Assembly: GCA_023105745.1 (NCBI GenBank)
Contig: JALGQZ010000009.1
Coordinates: forward strand, 13,192,564-13,256,563
Length of the DNA: 64,000 bases
Origin: Austropuccinia psidii
Taxonomy: Eukaryota > Basidiomycota > Pucciniomycetes > Pucciniales > Sphaerophragmiaceae
Reading direction: 5' to 3'
The position numbers were made by a program, and so were the translations under genes. Below, one piece after another: positions 31,876 to 42,760 of the stretch (the first letter of the stretch is position 1; the number at the start of each line of letters is the position of its first letter). The notes below the pieces were generated by a model, which saw only the letters and a list, made by a program, of their open reading frames with translations, did not search any database and was not told the origin of the DNA.

Positions 31876-33855
31876 TGTCGGAACTCCTCTTGTGTGGGAT
31901 TAAAATGAGGAAGTACCTGGAGGGGGAAATCACAGGTAACTAGTTTTGAATTGCTAATAACTCCTGTAACCAATGGTGGCAAGGGTGTATTGCCTGCCCC
32001 TCCTGAAATACTGAACAAAATCTTCCTTGGAGCTCACAAACCAAAATAATATTGTTATGTGGCTTTACAACTGCAGAAGACAAAATTCAGAAGTCTCAGA
32101 TCAGACTTATTCATTAAATAATATGAAAAATAATGTCAGTAATTTTGGTAATTTGAGATTTTAAGGAAATACTTGTCTGTTTAATTTTAATATTTTTTTG
32201 TTTAATTTGAGGTGTGTGGTTTCTTCTTGGTGATAAATCCTTGGTAAGATGGGTTATTTAAGGTTTTCTGAAAAATTTGATGAGTTTGATAAAGGTAATT
32301 TTGTCAAGTTAAAGTTATAATATAGTAAAATAATTTTTAAAGGTTTGTTATTTTTTTTAAGAGTGGTTAATAATAAGATAAAATATCACTTGTTAAGTTT
32401 AAGAGGTAAGATTCTTTGATATTTGATTTTAAATGGGTAAGTTAACTTTAAATCTTGTTAAATGAAGTTAATATGACTAGTTAAAATATTTTAATAAAGT
32501 AGTAACCCTAATCTTGGGTACTGGGTAATTTTTATTTTTATTTTAATAATAAGAAGATTCCACTGAGCTTAGCTACTGGGTAATCTTCAACACTATACTT
32601 CCACTGAGCTTAGCTACTGGGCAAGTAAATTTACTATAATATACTGGACTACCTCCCAGGTGAGGGATGACTTATTCCTGTGCTTGTAATGTGCAGGGGA
32701 TATAATTTTCATGGGGGGGGATTTTGAAATTTGGGGGAGAGAGCCCCTCTATTTATACCTCTTGGGAGCCCAGGGGGCCCTCCATGGGAGCTGTTCTTTT
32801 CCACTTTAATTGCTCTTGATTTCATCATGTGACTCCAGTTTTGGTGAGGACCTTTCTTGCATGGGTCAGGTGATTTAAGGTTGGGTGATAATTTTTTCTC
32901 TGCACAGCCTCCATTCATCACATGATGGTCTTTTGGTGAACTAATTATGATGTGATATTCTTGGATTTTCCTTGCATGCATGAGGTTATTTCATTTTGGC
33001 TGAGGATTTTTGTTGTGCACAGCCTCTTTTCTGTCACATGATATTCTGTTGGTGGATGGAGTATCACATGATGAACTTGAAATTCCTTTGCATATGTCAT
33101 ATTTTAGGCTTGGTAGAAGTGGCTGTGTAATTTATGCAAGTGTCATGGTTGTTTTTCTTCTTTTTGAATTTTAAAATGAGGTCAGGTGATAATTTATTGC
33201 ACTGATAAATTTACTGTTATGTATGAGATGATGTGATTTTTGAGTTTGACGCATGCTGTGCATAGTCATGTGATTGAGATTTAATTAGAATTGTGTACTG
33301 CATGCAGCCTGTTGTAACTAGCTTTGGTTTACATGAGGTGATGAGTTGTGTAAATAATTTTGATTCTGTTTTAAGGTTTCAAGTGGGGTTACTGTGGATA
33401 TAAGATAAGGTACTCCTGTGGCTGTGTTGTAAATGAATTGCAGGAATTCCATGGGCTTTAGTTTTGCATCATGTGACTTCTCTATGTTGAGTGCTAGGTT
33501 GCTGTGTAATTCATGCAGGTGTCCTTTTATTGCTGCATGAGTCCTGTGGCTATAATGGGGTGTGAAGCTGGGTGGGGCGTTTAATTTTAAGGGTGGTACC
33601 TTGTTTGTTGTAACTAGTTTACTATATGTAACTTGATTTTTACATATGCATAATGAAATTGAATAATTTATTTAAACACATACACTGCCCTTTGGTGCCT
33701 GTGAAAAGGCTTTATGAGTTAAATCCAGCTTCTTGCTGTAGAATTGACCTTTTGGTGTAAAATTGCAGTGTAAGTCTGCCTGTAGGCTGGATTTAATGCT
33801 GTTATAGGGTACTATGAGCTTGAGCCTGGTAAAAAAAATGGTATGGAATACCAAA
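31876..33855 (-). repeat. 5' LTR of the gypsy element (right copy)
   Basis: Aligns over its whole length with 13785-15747. It carries a short extra stretch near 33565 and scattered substitutions. On the sense strand it starts TGGTATTCC and ends GTTCCGACA, the TG...CA rule. The tandem CCACTGAGCTTAGCTACTGG words lie at about 32558-32618. Confidence 0.9.
32750..32757 (-). promoter_or_regulatory. TATA box of the 5' LTR promoter
   Basis: The sense strand reads GGTATAAATAGAGG. The same site is kept in the other LTR (14659-14666) and a diverged form in the old LTR at 52.0-53.6 kb. Transcription would start shortly downstream, on the - strand. Confidence 0.6.
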
Positions 33856-33859
33856 ATAC
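33856..33859. repeat. Target-site duplication ATAC, right copy
   Basis: It follows GGAATACCAAA at the right LTR end. If the duplication is 5 bp (CATAC left, AATAC right), one base has mutated and the LTR ends one base earlier. Confidence 0.7.
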
Positions 33860-34547
33860 CATTATCACAACACCCCCCGAATGATGGTGAAGCCTATTTT
33901 GCTCACAAAAAGAGGTAAGCTGTTGGGTTTTTATTCTTTATTTCATTTTTACTTATTGTTCACAGTTCAGGTTTTCTATCTCAATACAACTGATTTGAAA
34001 TATAAAAAAACAGTTCACTTCTCTACATGTTGGTTGTACTGGGTCACTTCATGATTCAAATGTCTATCCACATAAGAAAATAGCACAAACACCTCAAGCG
34101 TTTTATGAAAAGGCTCAGTATTTACTTGCCAATTCAGCATATGCAAGCTCTCTTTGCCTTGTTCCAGCATATAAGGGAGTTGTAGCACAGAATAAAGACA
34201 ACCGTTCTTTCAATTACTGTCTAGAAAAATCAAGGGTAATAATAAAGAAAGCAATAGGAATTTTGAAGGGGTGATGGCTTTCTCTAAGAGAAATGCAAAA
34301 CCAAATGAGGGATAATCATGAAATTGAATATTTTCTTAGTTGGGTTGTTTCTTGCAAAATTTTACATAATATGTTAGCACAAATTGGCAATGAATGGTTT
34401 GATCTATATGAGGATAATGATACACCACATGCAGAAATTCTGTCCAATAACAACATTGGGGAAGATGTGCTAAATATGTGTGAAAACTTAAACCAATTAC
34501 TTTGGAATGGAAAAATAGTCAATTGTGAATTTCATCAGGACCATTGA
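33856..34547 (+). pseudogene. Harbinger transposase, C-terminal part
   Basis: Continues the reading from 13784: joined across the target duplication it gives GSLIPLSQHPPNDGEAYFAH at the insertion point. Later blocks are CTGSLHDSNVYPHKK (~34035-34080, second catalytic Asp present) and LLANSAYASSLCLVPAYKG (~34120-34175). FNYCLEKSRV, followed by an Ile-Lys-rich run (~34210-34260), has Lys where the third catalytic Glu is expected. The end is VSCKILHNMLAQIGNEW (~34345-34400). An intron may lie near 33914. A stop at ~34274 and the lost acidic residues show the gene decayed. Confidence 0.75.
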
Positions 34548-34629
34548 TTTATGTACTTAATTTAATGGCATACAATGGAGTGGAGATGTTATTGATAAAA
34601 TAAAACCATTCACAATTAATATTCTTTAG

Positions 34630-35980
34630 TTCTGTTTTGGTCCTGCATATTTCTTTCAAAGTACTCATTGACTTTTGAATTAATTTTGGTGGGTTTCATT
34701 TTCAAGAATTTGTAACCTACATTAAATGATTTATGATTGATTTGAAAAGAATATCCAAAATGAGTTATTTTGTCATGATTAATAATTTCTGGAGGAGGTT
34801 TTGTTGTATGATGAACCATTGTTGATGTCTTCCAAAGAATTTTGATGATGCCAGGTTTTTTTTGAAAAATTGATCTCCATTTTCAATTTGGCAAAGTGCA
34901 AGCCATGTCCAGAGGGGGTGAAGACAGTTGGAAGGGGATGGAAATCCTTTTTTTGATACAAAAGAAAATATACCATAAGTCTAGGCATTGAGATTGTTTA
35001 AATCTTGCTGTGGCTTATTGAAAAATCCATCTTTTGTGACAATGACATTTGTAAAAGACTTGAATTCTTCCTTTTGATTGGCAGAAGTCCATTCAAGCTG
35101 ACTGAAATTTGGTAATTTGGCTGCTTCCATTAATGACTGATTTTCATTTTCAGCCCATTTTGAAAAATGGGTGATTCTTGAGTAAACAAATTTGTCATAT
35201 TGATGAAGTTTGGGCCATTGATTATTATATTTTTCAATTTGAGGAGGAGTTAAGAATGGTTTTCTGGAGTAAACACCTAAAAGTTCTGTGATTAATTAGC
35301 AAGTATTAAAATAATAAGCAAAAAAGATCACACACCTGCAGATTTGCCAGAATCAGAACCAGGAAAAAACCCAATACCTTTCATAATGCCACCTAGGAGT
35401 TGCTTATTGGTTTTAAATTCTTGTTTATTTTGAGATAAGGACATTAATGTCATGATGAGGTTTTAGAGAATCTGAGAGTGGCCAGAAGAATCATCAAAAA
35501 GAGTTCATTCATATATGATGACAGGTAAAAAGGGCTTTTTTGGTTTTATCAATGCGTAAATAAGGATGGGGTAGAGTGTTGAGTGATGGAAGTTTTAACC
35601 ATGATGCATTGGCTGATTTCTTGTCAATTGAAATGGTTGAGAAGTTCTTATATTCTGTGTTTGAATGGCCAAGGTGAGACATGATTTGTTTTGAATCATG
35701 GATGTGTTATCTTTGGCTTCAGATGATTCTTCTTTCATGATTTGATTTGGTATCATTATCCTCATGATGTTCTATATTTGGTTTAGCCCTAACCATTACA
35801 TCAAGAGGAGGAATAGAACAATCAACATCATTCAAATCATTCTTATGATGTGCTGAGTCTGGTTTAGTCCTAGCCATGACATTATCAGAATTATTTGAAG
35901 AGTGAGACAGAGGAGGAGCAGGTTTTTTTAAAATTTCAAAGAAGATGGAAGGGGGCTGAAATGGAATGACATTGCACAAT
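34630..35980 (-). pseudogene. TET/JBP-like 2OG-Fe(II) dioxygenase relic carried in the Harbinger
   Basis: The - strand reads in order: a polar N-terminus (~35980-35720), SNTEYKNFSTISIDKKSANA (~35600-35680) and LGGIMKGIGFFPGSDSGKSA (~35340-35420). A clean intron 35335-35277 (GTGTGT...TTTTAG) follows, then VYSRKPFLTPPQIEKY, FVYSRITHFSKWAENE, DGFFNKPQQDLNNLNA-stop-TYGIFSF, SGHGLHF, PGIIKILWKTSTMVHHTTKP and ITHFGYSFQIN (to ~34720). This block order matches the expanded rust/basidiomycete family of TET/JBP-like dioxygenases (double-stranded beta helix), which oxidise 5-methylcytosine in DNA. The distal His (VHHTT) is present. The HxD iron motif before the W-T-Y-G block is degraded (KPQQD). A stop and at least one frameshift break it. 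Family call is from memory of the motif pattern; alternative is an unrelated rust repeat family. Confidence 0.6.
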
Positions 35981-35984
35981 AAAC

Positions 35985-37500
35985 CCTGATAAATAATCCA
36001 CCCCTATATTAACAAATAAATAAAAAGATCAAACAAAAAATTAAAATAAAAAACAATGATAGGTCAGTAATGATATTCATCAAAAAAAGAAAACAGAAAT
36101 AGTCATAAGTTAAACATGATTATGATTCAAAATAAAATAAAATAAAAAAATAATCATAATGATAATTATGATTAAAAAAAACCAAAAAAAAAACATAAGT
36201 GATTCATTAATAATCATCAATTAAAAAATTAAAATAATCATAAATATTATTATTATTAAAAAAAACGATAAAAATAATCAACATCAATACAGGATCAATC
36301 AAAAAATAAAAAAATAAAAAAAAGCTTCCAAATCAATTTGGAAGTGTTTAAGGCAATTAAACCCTGGAACCTCTCAGGAGCCTTTTTGGGAGGTTCCAGG
36401 GTGATTGGGGGGGGGATGTTGGAGGTATATTGGAGGTGGATTAAAGCTGTAAAAAATAAATACATAAAAATTATTAGAATCTGTTAAAAAAAACAAAAAA
36501 ATTACTTACCTCAATTAAAAAAGAAGAGTGAGTTATTTTTGAATAATCTTAAAAAAATAAAATAAAATTGAAGTGTGAGGGGTGAAAATAAAAAATAAAA
36601 ACTAAAAAAAACAAAATTCAAAATTCAAAAATAAAAAAATTAAAAATTAAAAATCAAAAACAAAAGTTCAAAATCCAAATTTGAAAACATTCAAAATAAA
36701 AAATAAATCAAAATTAACAATTAAAAATACAAAATAAGAAACATATAGAAAAGAAAGAAAAAATCAAAAACAATAAAATGACATAAAATACAATTTCAAA
36801 AAAAGGAAAAAAGTGGCCATCAACTTGTATTTGGAAAAAAATACAAAAGAAAGGAAATACAGAGGGAGCCTCCAATTTCAATTGGAACAGACTTCGCATA
36901 AAATATTGATGCAAAACTTGCCCAAATTTTGACTTTTGTAATAAATTGCAATTAAATTTCATGACATAAGATCAATAATTATGCATAAACATATGTTTTA
37001 TTTAACAAATCACCACACATAAAATGATCACATGATGTATACCTAATATGTTATTTTTTATTAATAAATGTCAGAATGCGTTCCAGCTTGGTAATTGGCC
37101 TACTTGATGACAATGCTGCTATAGTGAGCTCCATCTGGCATTGCTTTTCCTTAAATTCCAATTCACAATTCAACCTTTCTTTTTAAATTCATATTTCTTT
37201 GTTTGTTGCTTCTCCTCAAACTCCATTTGCTTTTGCAAATTGACTTCTTCAAACTGTTGCTTGCTTTCTCTTCATTCCACCTCCCCCTGTCCCACTCCAA
37301 ACATGCATTTTCACTGGTTTCACAGGCTACAAATCATGCATTTTGTCAGTAGGATTGATCAGAGTAACCATCAATACAAATCATACCCTTTTACCATGAT
37401 TCAAGCAAATTTGCATAGGTCGGTGCAAACATATCCATTGGCCTTTTCCTAGAACCACTCTTGTCATTCAAGTTGGGTGTCAATGCTTGTTTATGCTTTT
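35985..37500. other. AT-rich low-complexity DNA with two perfect hairpins
   Basis: Mostly poly-A/AAT-type sequence. At 36325-36344 is CTTCCAAAT-ca-ATTTGGAAG, and at 36362-36401 CCCTGGAACCTC pairs perfectly with GAGGTTCCAGGG across 16 bases. No gene was recognised. It separates the dioxygenase relic from the accessory gene. Confidence 0.6.
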
Positions 37501-37559
37501 GTGTTGAATGTGTTAAGGATTTTCTTTGCTGGTCAAGTGAGAAATAATCAACAATGAAC

Positions 37560-38110
37560 TTAATAAGTATCAGGCTTAAACATACTTACTGATTCATCTT
37601 GAAGGTTTTCCACTTGAACCAAGTCATCTTCATTATGAGGCAAAGGAACCAGATTGAGAGGTGATTCCAAACCATTATTCTCCTTTGAAAAGCAAATGAG
37701 GTTTGATTCTTTCAGGTAAAAAAGGAAGAGATGATAACTTACCTTATCAAGCAAAACATCATCATCACCATCACCATTTAAGTGGTCTTTTTTCTTGCAA
37801 ATCATAGCTTGCAATGGGAGTGACATTGGGCTTGTGGCCAAAGAGCACATCCATTTCAGCATAGAAAGGACACATACTTTTAAGATTTTCACTCATCGAT
37901 TTGATTCCTTTACTCTCATATTCTTCCGTTATTCCAGCCCCAGTTAAATTTTCAATTTCTTTTCTGCCATATACTTCTTTTTATATGTTCGCCATTGATC
38001 TTGGATGCTTCTTGAGCTAAGGTTTAGGAAATTTTGTGATTTTTTGTTGACCTCAATGGCCATAAGCTGAAATCCATGCTGCTTTGATGAAGGAGGTCTT
38101 CCAATAGATG
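37560..38110 (-). pseudogene. Harbinger Myb-like accessory gene, decayed (younger copy)
   Basis: Blocks on the - strand: HGFQLMAIEVNKKSQNFLNL and SIQDQWRTYKKKYMAEKK (~37975-38085), then after a frame change ENLKSMCPFYAEMDVLFGHK followed by PNVTPIASYDLQEK (~37795-37890), then an acidic stretch. A GTAAGT donor at ~37741 suggests an intron. The CPFYAEMDVLFGHKPNVTP block matches FPCFECMSSIFGDKANVFPF of the older copy at 6936-8135. In both copies this gene converges on the transposase. It is the presumed DNA-binding partner of the Harbinger transposase; now broken by stops. Confidence 0.6.
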
Positions 38111-38518
38111 TTGAACCACTAGTACCAAAACATGACTCAAAATTAGATTTTACTGAAAGCCAATTAACTATGGTTAAGTAATCTGTACGTATTGAGTGAC
38201 CTTATCAAGGCAGAAGGCCAGTGGTGATCTTCATATCTGACTTTATGTGTCTTGCTTTGGAACAAGGAATTGTTATATGGATGAAGAAGTATAAATGTAC
38301 TGTAAGCTGTTTGGTCAGATTGTCCAAAATGGAGTGTAGAAGAATATGTTGTACAGCTATGAATTGTAAATACTCATTTGGGTTAGGTTTCAAACTGAAA
38401 TCCCAGATGCATGGGATTTTATCAAAATACCAGGGGACTCAGTTAAAATGCCATGTGATTTACACATAAAAAACCCAGGATTTAGTGTTGGGATTTGGGT
38501 TCCAAATCCCGCATTATT

Positions 38519-38550
38519 TCAAGGTGGAATTTGGTGACTTTGACACCCCC
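38519..38550 (-). repeat. Harbinger right terminal inverted repeat
   Basis: Reverse complement begins GGGGGTGTCAAAGTCACCAA, matching the left end with two or three differences. Next to it (38400-38518) are the same AAATCCC/GGGATTT subterminal words as at the left end. Confidence 0.8.
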
Positions 38551-40590
38551 TAATCTGGGAAAATATAGCTATACTATTTCAAAAGCTTGAGTATTTCAAA
38601 ATAGTAATGTTTCAAAAATTCAGTTTCAGATCATAGTATCTCAGCGCAATATACAAAAGCTAAAGGCTACACATGTCTTCCTATACATGTGAAATTTAGG
38701 ATGGGAGAATAGATATATATATTTTACAATGAATATATTAAGTAATTAAGATTCTTGGATCTTATATCTCTCCTTAAGCCTCTAATTCTATGGTATTTTT
38801 CTACGTGAATCACAGTGGTATTATGATTTAAATGGGGGTCTGTTTTAAGAAATGATTACTTTCAACTTTCAGAAAGAAAGATAAACCAGTCATTATTTTT
38901 TGGGAATATAAATCATATTATAAAATGGTAGGTTTTACAATAATATCAGTTGGGACTTTTTTTTGATATTATAAGACTTTTATGTTCTGTGGGCCTCAAA
39001 ATAATGGTACCTTAAATACTTTTTGCATTGGGCTCTGAAACATGCTAAGAAATGCATAAATGGAAATAAATACATATAATCTAGTCAAAACCAATTCCAG
39101 GATGGAAAAATAAGAATCTCTTCATCAATACCCATATTGAAAAATATATTTATTTCAAAATTAAGTTATTGATGGTTGGAAAAACTATTCATAATTTCTC
39201 TTGTTTTTCAGTACTCTAGACATAATGAATCTTAACTAGAATCTTGAGAAAAAAAGTCTGAAGGTTTACAACTACTTTGTTCATGAAGTAAATTGAAGCT
39301 TTAATTTAGCAATAAATAGAAATTTTTTTACTTGTCATTTCTTTTGAAATTGAATATCTTGGTTCCAAAGATCTTAACTGAGTATATTCATCATATTAAT
39401 TCATGAGAAAGGTGATGAGAGTGTTAAACTCATTTTTTGAATCATACAATGATACCCACTGCTTAATATTACTTACAATTAATAAGCTGAAAATAATGAG
39501 TTCATGACTGAGTTTGTGAGAATTATATTCAAAATACCCAATTCTTATTTAAATAGCATCAAATCAGGTCCCCCCTTTCATTTTTCTGCGGCTATAGCTA
39601 TAGTGGCTTTACACATCTACTCCATTGGTAAGTGAATTTGAGAATGCTTGTGTTTGTTTATATAAATAATAAAGCCATTTATATCCCAGTTATAACTCAA
39701 TTGTAAATCATTGAAAAATAATAAGCTTGCCTGATAGCTACTGAATCTATGGATTATTTCACAATTTGTTAATTTTAAATAGCCTCATTAATTACTGAGG
39801 GCTAAATTAATTATGTATTGAGCTTTTGAGAAATAATGAGAACAGGGGAATCTATTGTGCGACCAGCTTTTCAATCATACCTTATTCCTCAAATACACTT
39901 CAAATAATGCTTATTAGTTCCTGAAGTGTGGAATATAACCCCCTATTATATTACTAAGATATAACTATAATAGAACAAAGAGATGTTTTTAAAATTACAT
40001 GATAGTGATCTTTACACTAATTCTTATTAGATTCAATTGAAAGGCTCAAAATTTGTGTACTTGAAATGATGGTGAAATGAAAATACAATATATTTTGAAA
40101 TTCTTTGTTTGAGAGTAAGAGTCTCAATTGCTTATCACTCTGATTTCTAGCATTATTTAGAGCTTCTTAGGAATAATATAGTTTTGTGGAAGTATTTTGG
40201 AAGTGCATAATTGAGTATCATAAGAACCATGAAAAAACCCAAAGTTATTAAATGTATAAAAGGCATCTATTGAGATCACTATAAATCAGAAATCTTCAGC
40301 CAATAACCTTAAATACACTGTAATGAGAAAATGCATTAAGATAAAAAAGAAACAAGGATTGAATTTTTCAGTGATTTAATATCTGAGTAATAAATAAAAG
40401 CCTCTAACATACCTAGGAAAAATGAAATCACATGTTTGTGTTGATAAAACTGGGTTGGGGGAGATTAACTTCCTGCCAAACTTCCAAACAACTTCAGTAC
40501 TTTGTAGGAGATTTTTATAGCATAATATTCTTGATTCATAATTTACCAATAGGATATCAAAAATAGATACTTCCTAAAGTTATTGGATAA
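38551..40590. other. AT-rich stretch without recognisable genes
   Basis: No ORF of note, no terminal repeat and no known protein motif on either strand. Confidence 0.5.
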
Positions 40591-40592
40591 TA

Positions 40593-41925
40593 ATTCTGTA
40601 TTTTACAGCTATTTAGACCCCCCAAACCCATACCAATTTGACTTTCATGGGGGTTTCACTGAGTTTTCCATATGAAGTACCCCTAACAGAGGTCTCTCAC
40701 AGGATTAGGGCTGTTTTAGAGTATCTTTGGAAAACAAGCTCCCAAAAATGTGGGTAAATACCAGGCTGATATCCTGGGGCCTAAAATAGCTATTTCAGAC
40801 AGTTTTTTGAATCTTTTACTCAATTGGACCCAGTAGACCCAAAAATGTTAAATTTTATAAAATTACTATTATATACAAAAATTTGAGAATCATTTCATAT
40901 TTGAAAGGTGTTTAGGCCCTGAAAAGCCATCATTCAGCCCAATTTTCGCCATTTAACAGTATTTTAACCCACCTTTTCATAGAAAAACCCCTTAAAGAGG
41001 GTCTACCACAGGTTTGGGGAGTTGTTTTTAGTATCTGAGGAAAACAGGCCCAAACGTTATGGGACAAGAGTGGAAGAGGACATCCCCGGTTACAAAAAGC
41101 CCATAGAACACAGTTCTTTGGGGTTTTACTGAATTTTCCAAAGTAAACACTCAAAGAGAAATGTTGAATTTTGAAGGAAATATTCTATGAGATACTGTAA
41201 GAGTTATTCTGTAGCTGATAGCCATTTGGGCTCCCAAGACCCATTTTAAGACCAAAAATGTGCTATTTCACAAGGTTTTTCACAAGTTGTGAATAGAAAA
41301 GATGCTTGAATAAGGTTCCCGACAGGTATAGAGGGTTCTTTGCCCTATTTGGAGGAAACTAGTTACCAAAAGCATGAGAATATAGACTAGGTTGATGTCC
41401 CAGGGTCAAAAAAAGCCATTTTTGATAGCTTTCTAGGGATTTCACTCAATTGGCCATAGTACACCTCAAAAGAAATGTATCATTTCCTTTAATAAATATG
41501 CCATGAAATAATATGAAAGTTATTCTGTATTTGTCAGCTATCTAGACCCACAAAACAAATTTTATGGCACAAATGTGGCCATTCACCGGGGTTTCACTCA
41601 TTTTTCAATAGTAAATCCACATGAGGAAGCTCTTTCAAGGCTTTGGGGGATTCTTGAAGTAGCTTTGAAAAATTCTCCGAATGCTGTTTTAGCCCAGGGT
41701 CCCAAATAGCTATTTTTCACAATTTTTGTAAGTCTTTACTCACTTGACCAAAGTAAACCCCCCAAGATAAATTTTCCATACAGTTATGTTTTAATGATTC
41801 TGTATTTGAAAGACATTTAAAGCTCCTAATTCAATTTTACAGCACACATTTGGCGATTTCATGGGCTTTTCACTGAGTTTTCAATAGTAGAACCCTTAAC
41901 AGAAGTCTGCTCTACATATAGTCTG
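40593..41925 (+). repeat. ~310-bp diverged tandem repeat, about four copies
   Basis: The phrase TATTCTGTATTTGAAAGCTATTTAGACC recurs in variants at about 40593, 40895, 41206, 41521 and 41797 (spacing 276-315). Each is followed by the same ordered landmarks: GGGGTTTCACTGAGTTTTC, a CCCCTAACAGAGGTCT-like block, GGAAAACAAGCTCCCAAAA, a GATGTCCCAGGGTC-like block, then TTTTACTCAATTGGCC and AAAGTAAACCCCC. Copies differ by perhaps 20-30%. No conserved reading frame was seen. It behaves like a small satellite block. Confidence 0.75.
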
Positions 41926-42760
41926 TTTTCTTTTCTTTCCATGATTCCAAATTAATATGCTTTTACTAAAAAAAGTCTTTGAAAGAAATGGGTTCATGTC
42001 TTTAATCTTAATCAGTAGAAAATCATATTGTTCAAACAATGTTGGTGCTATAATCAAATAAAAGACTTCAAACAATGATAAATGAGTAACTTACAATGTT
42101 ATCATAATAGCATAGGTATTTGAATGAATTATTTATTACAAAAAAATCTGACTGTATATAATAATTGTATTGTATTTATTGTATAATTTAATTGTTACGG
42201 GATTTAGATATCAGCTTCATAGTTAACCCATCGGAATGAATAGGTATTTTGACTTGTTTAAGGCACATTTTCAAAATAAAAAATTTCATGCTCCAATCAA
42301 AGTTTTAAATTTATTTCCATATTTTCTTGAAGTTATTGCTTTTTAACTCATGCAAGGGATCTTTTATGAATCAAACAGCTTCTTGAGAATATCTAGCTCT
42401 ATGCACTTTAAATTCTCTGGTGAACCATGAAAATATTTTGTCAACTATTTTAGAAAAATCAAGAATAAAGCTATATCAGGAAAATTTCAGAAGATATATC
42501 TCATCATAATTTCAGAGAATAGAGAGCTCTAAAAAAGTATCTTTGAGGGTCAATTCAAGAAAAAATGATCTCACTGGCTATCCAGTCACACAAAAGATGC
42601 CCTTTTGGAGCTCAATAGTTAAAACTTCTATCCCTGTTTTGCTATTGAATTTTAAATAATTTGATATTTGGCTTTTAAGCCATTAATTGATTCATAATTT
42701 GTCAATGAAATTCTCATATATTAGCCATATTATCAATTGATTAATGATTTATCATTGTTG

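Larger units (their letters stand above)
13785..33855 (-). mobile_element. ~20-kb Ty3/gypsy LTR retrotransposon, coding on the - strand
   Basis: Seen: two ~1.96-1.98-kb direct repeats (13785-15747 and 31876-33855) that are about 95-97% alike by eye. Sense-strand LTRs run TGGTATTCC...TTCCGACA. A primer-binding site lies inside the 5' (right) LTR and a polypurine tract beside the 3' (left) LTR. ATAC occurs on both flanks (13781-13784 and 33856-33859), extendable to 5 bp with one mismatch. Sense order is gag-protease, three small ORFs, a ~7.6-kb spacer, then RT-RNase H-integrase. This is far longer than the usual 5-8 kb for the superfamily. Only nonsense changes, not frameshifts, were found in gag-pro and pol. 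It interrupts the Harbinger transposase gene. Confidence 0.9.
12869..38550 (+). mobile_element. PIF/Harbinger DNA transposon, interrupted by a 20-kb gypsy element
   Basis: Seen: the left end at 12869 reads GGGGGTGTGAAAGCTACCAA. The right end at 38550, on the other strand, reads GGGGGTGTCAAAGTCACCAA, with similarity continuing about 25 bases (ACCAAAT.CCAC). TA flanks both ends; Harbingers make a 3-bp TWA duplication, which is not exact here (ATA on the left, TAA on the right). Without the nested element it is about 5.6 kb. It contains a transposase on the + strand (split), a TET/JBP-like relic and a Myb-like accessory gene on the - strand. The boundaries are well supported by the inverted repeats and the matching gene content. 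Confidence 0.8.

Noticed and set aside
31797..32018. ORF with MFSISGGAGNTPLPPLV across the LTR end, repeated at 13661-13927
   Set aside because: It appears in both LTRs because the DNA is duplicated. It has no start context and no family.
38195..38235. Resemblance of TCAAGGCAGAAGGCCAGTGG to the AGGCAG/CTGCCT hairpins of the gypsy element
   Set aside because: The stem is not complementary and the match is short; probably chance.
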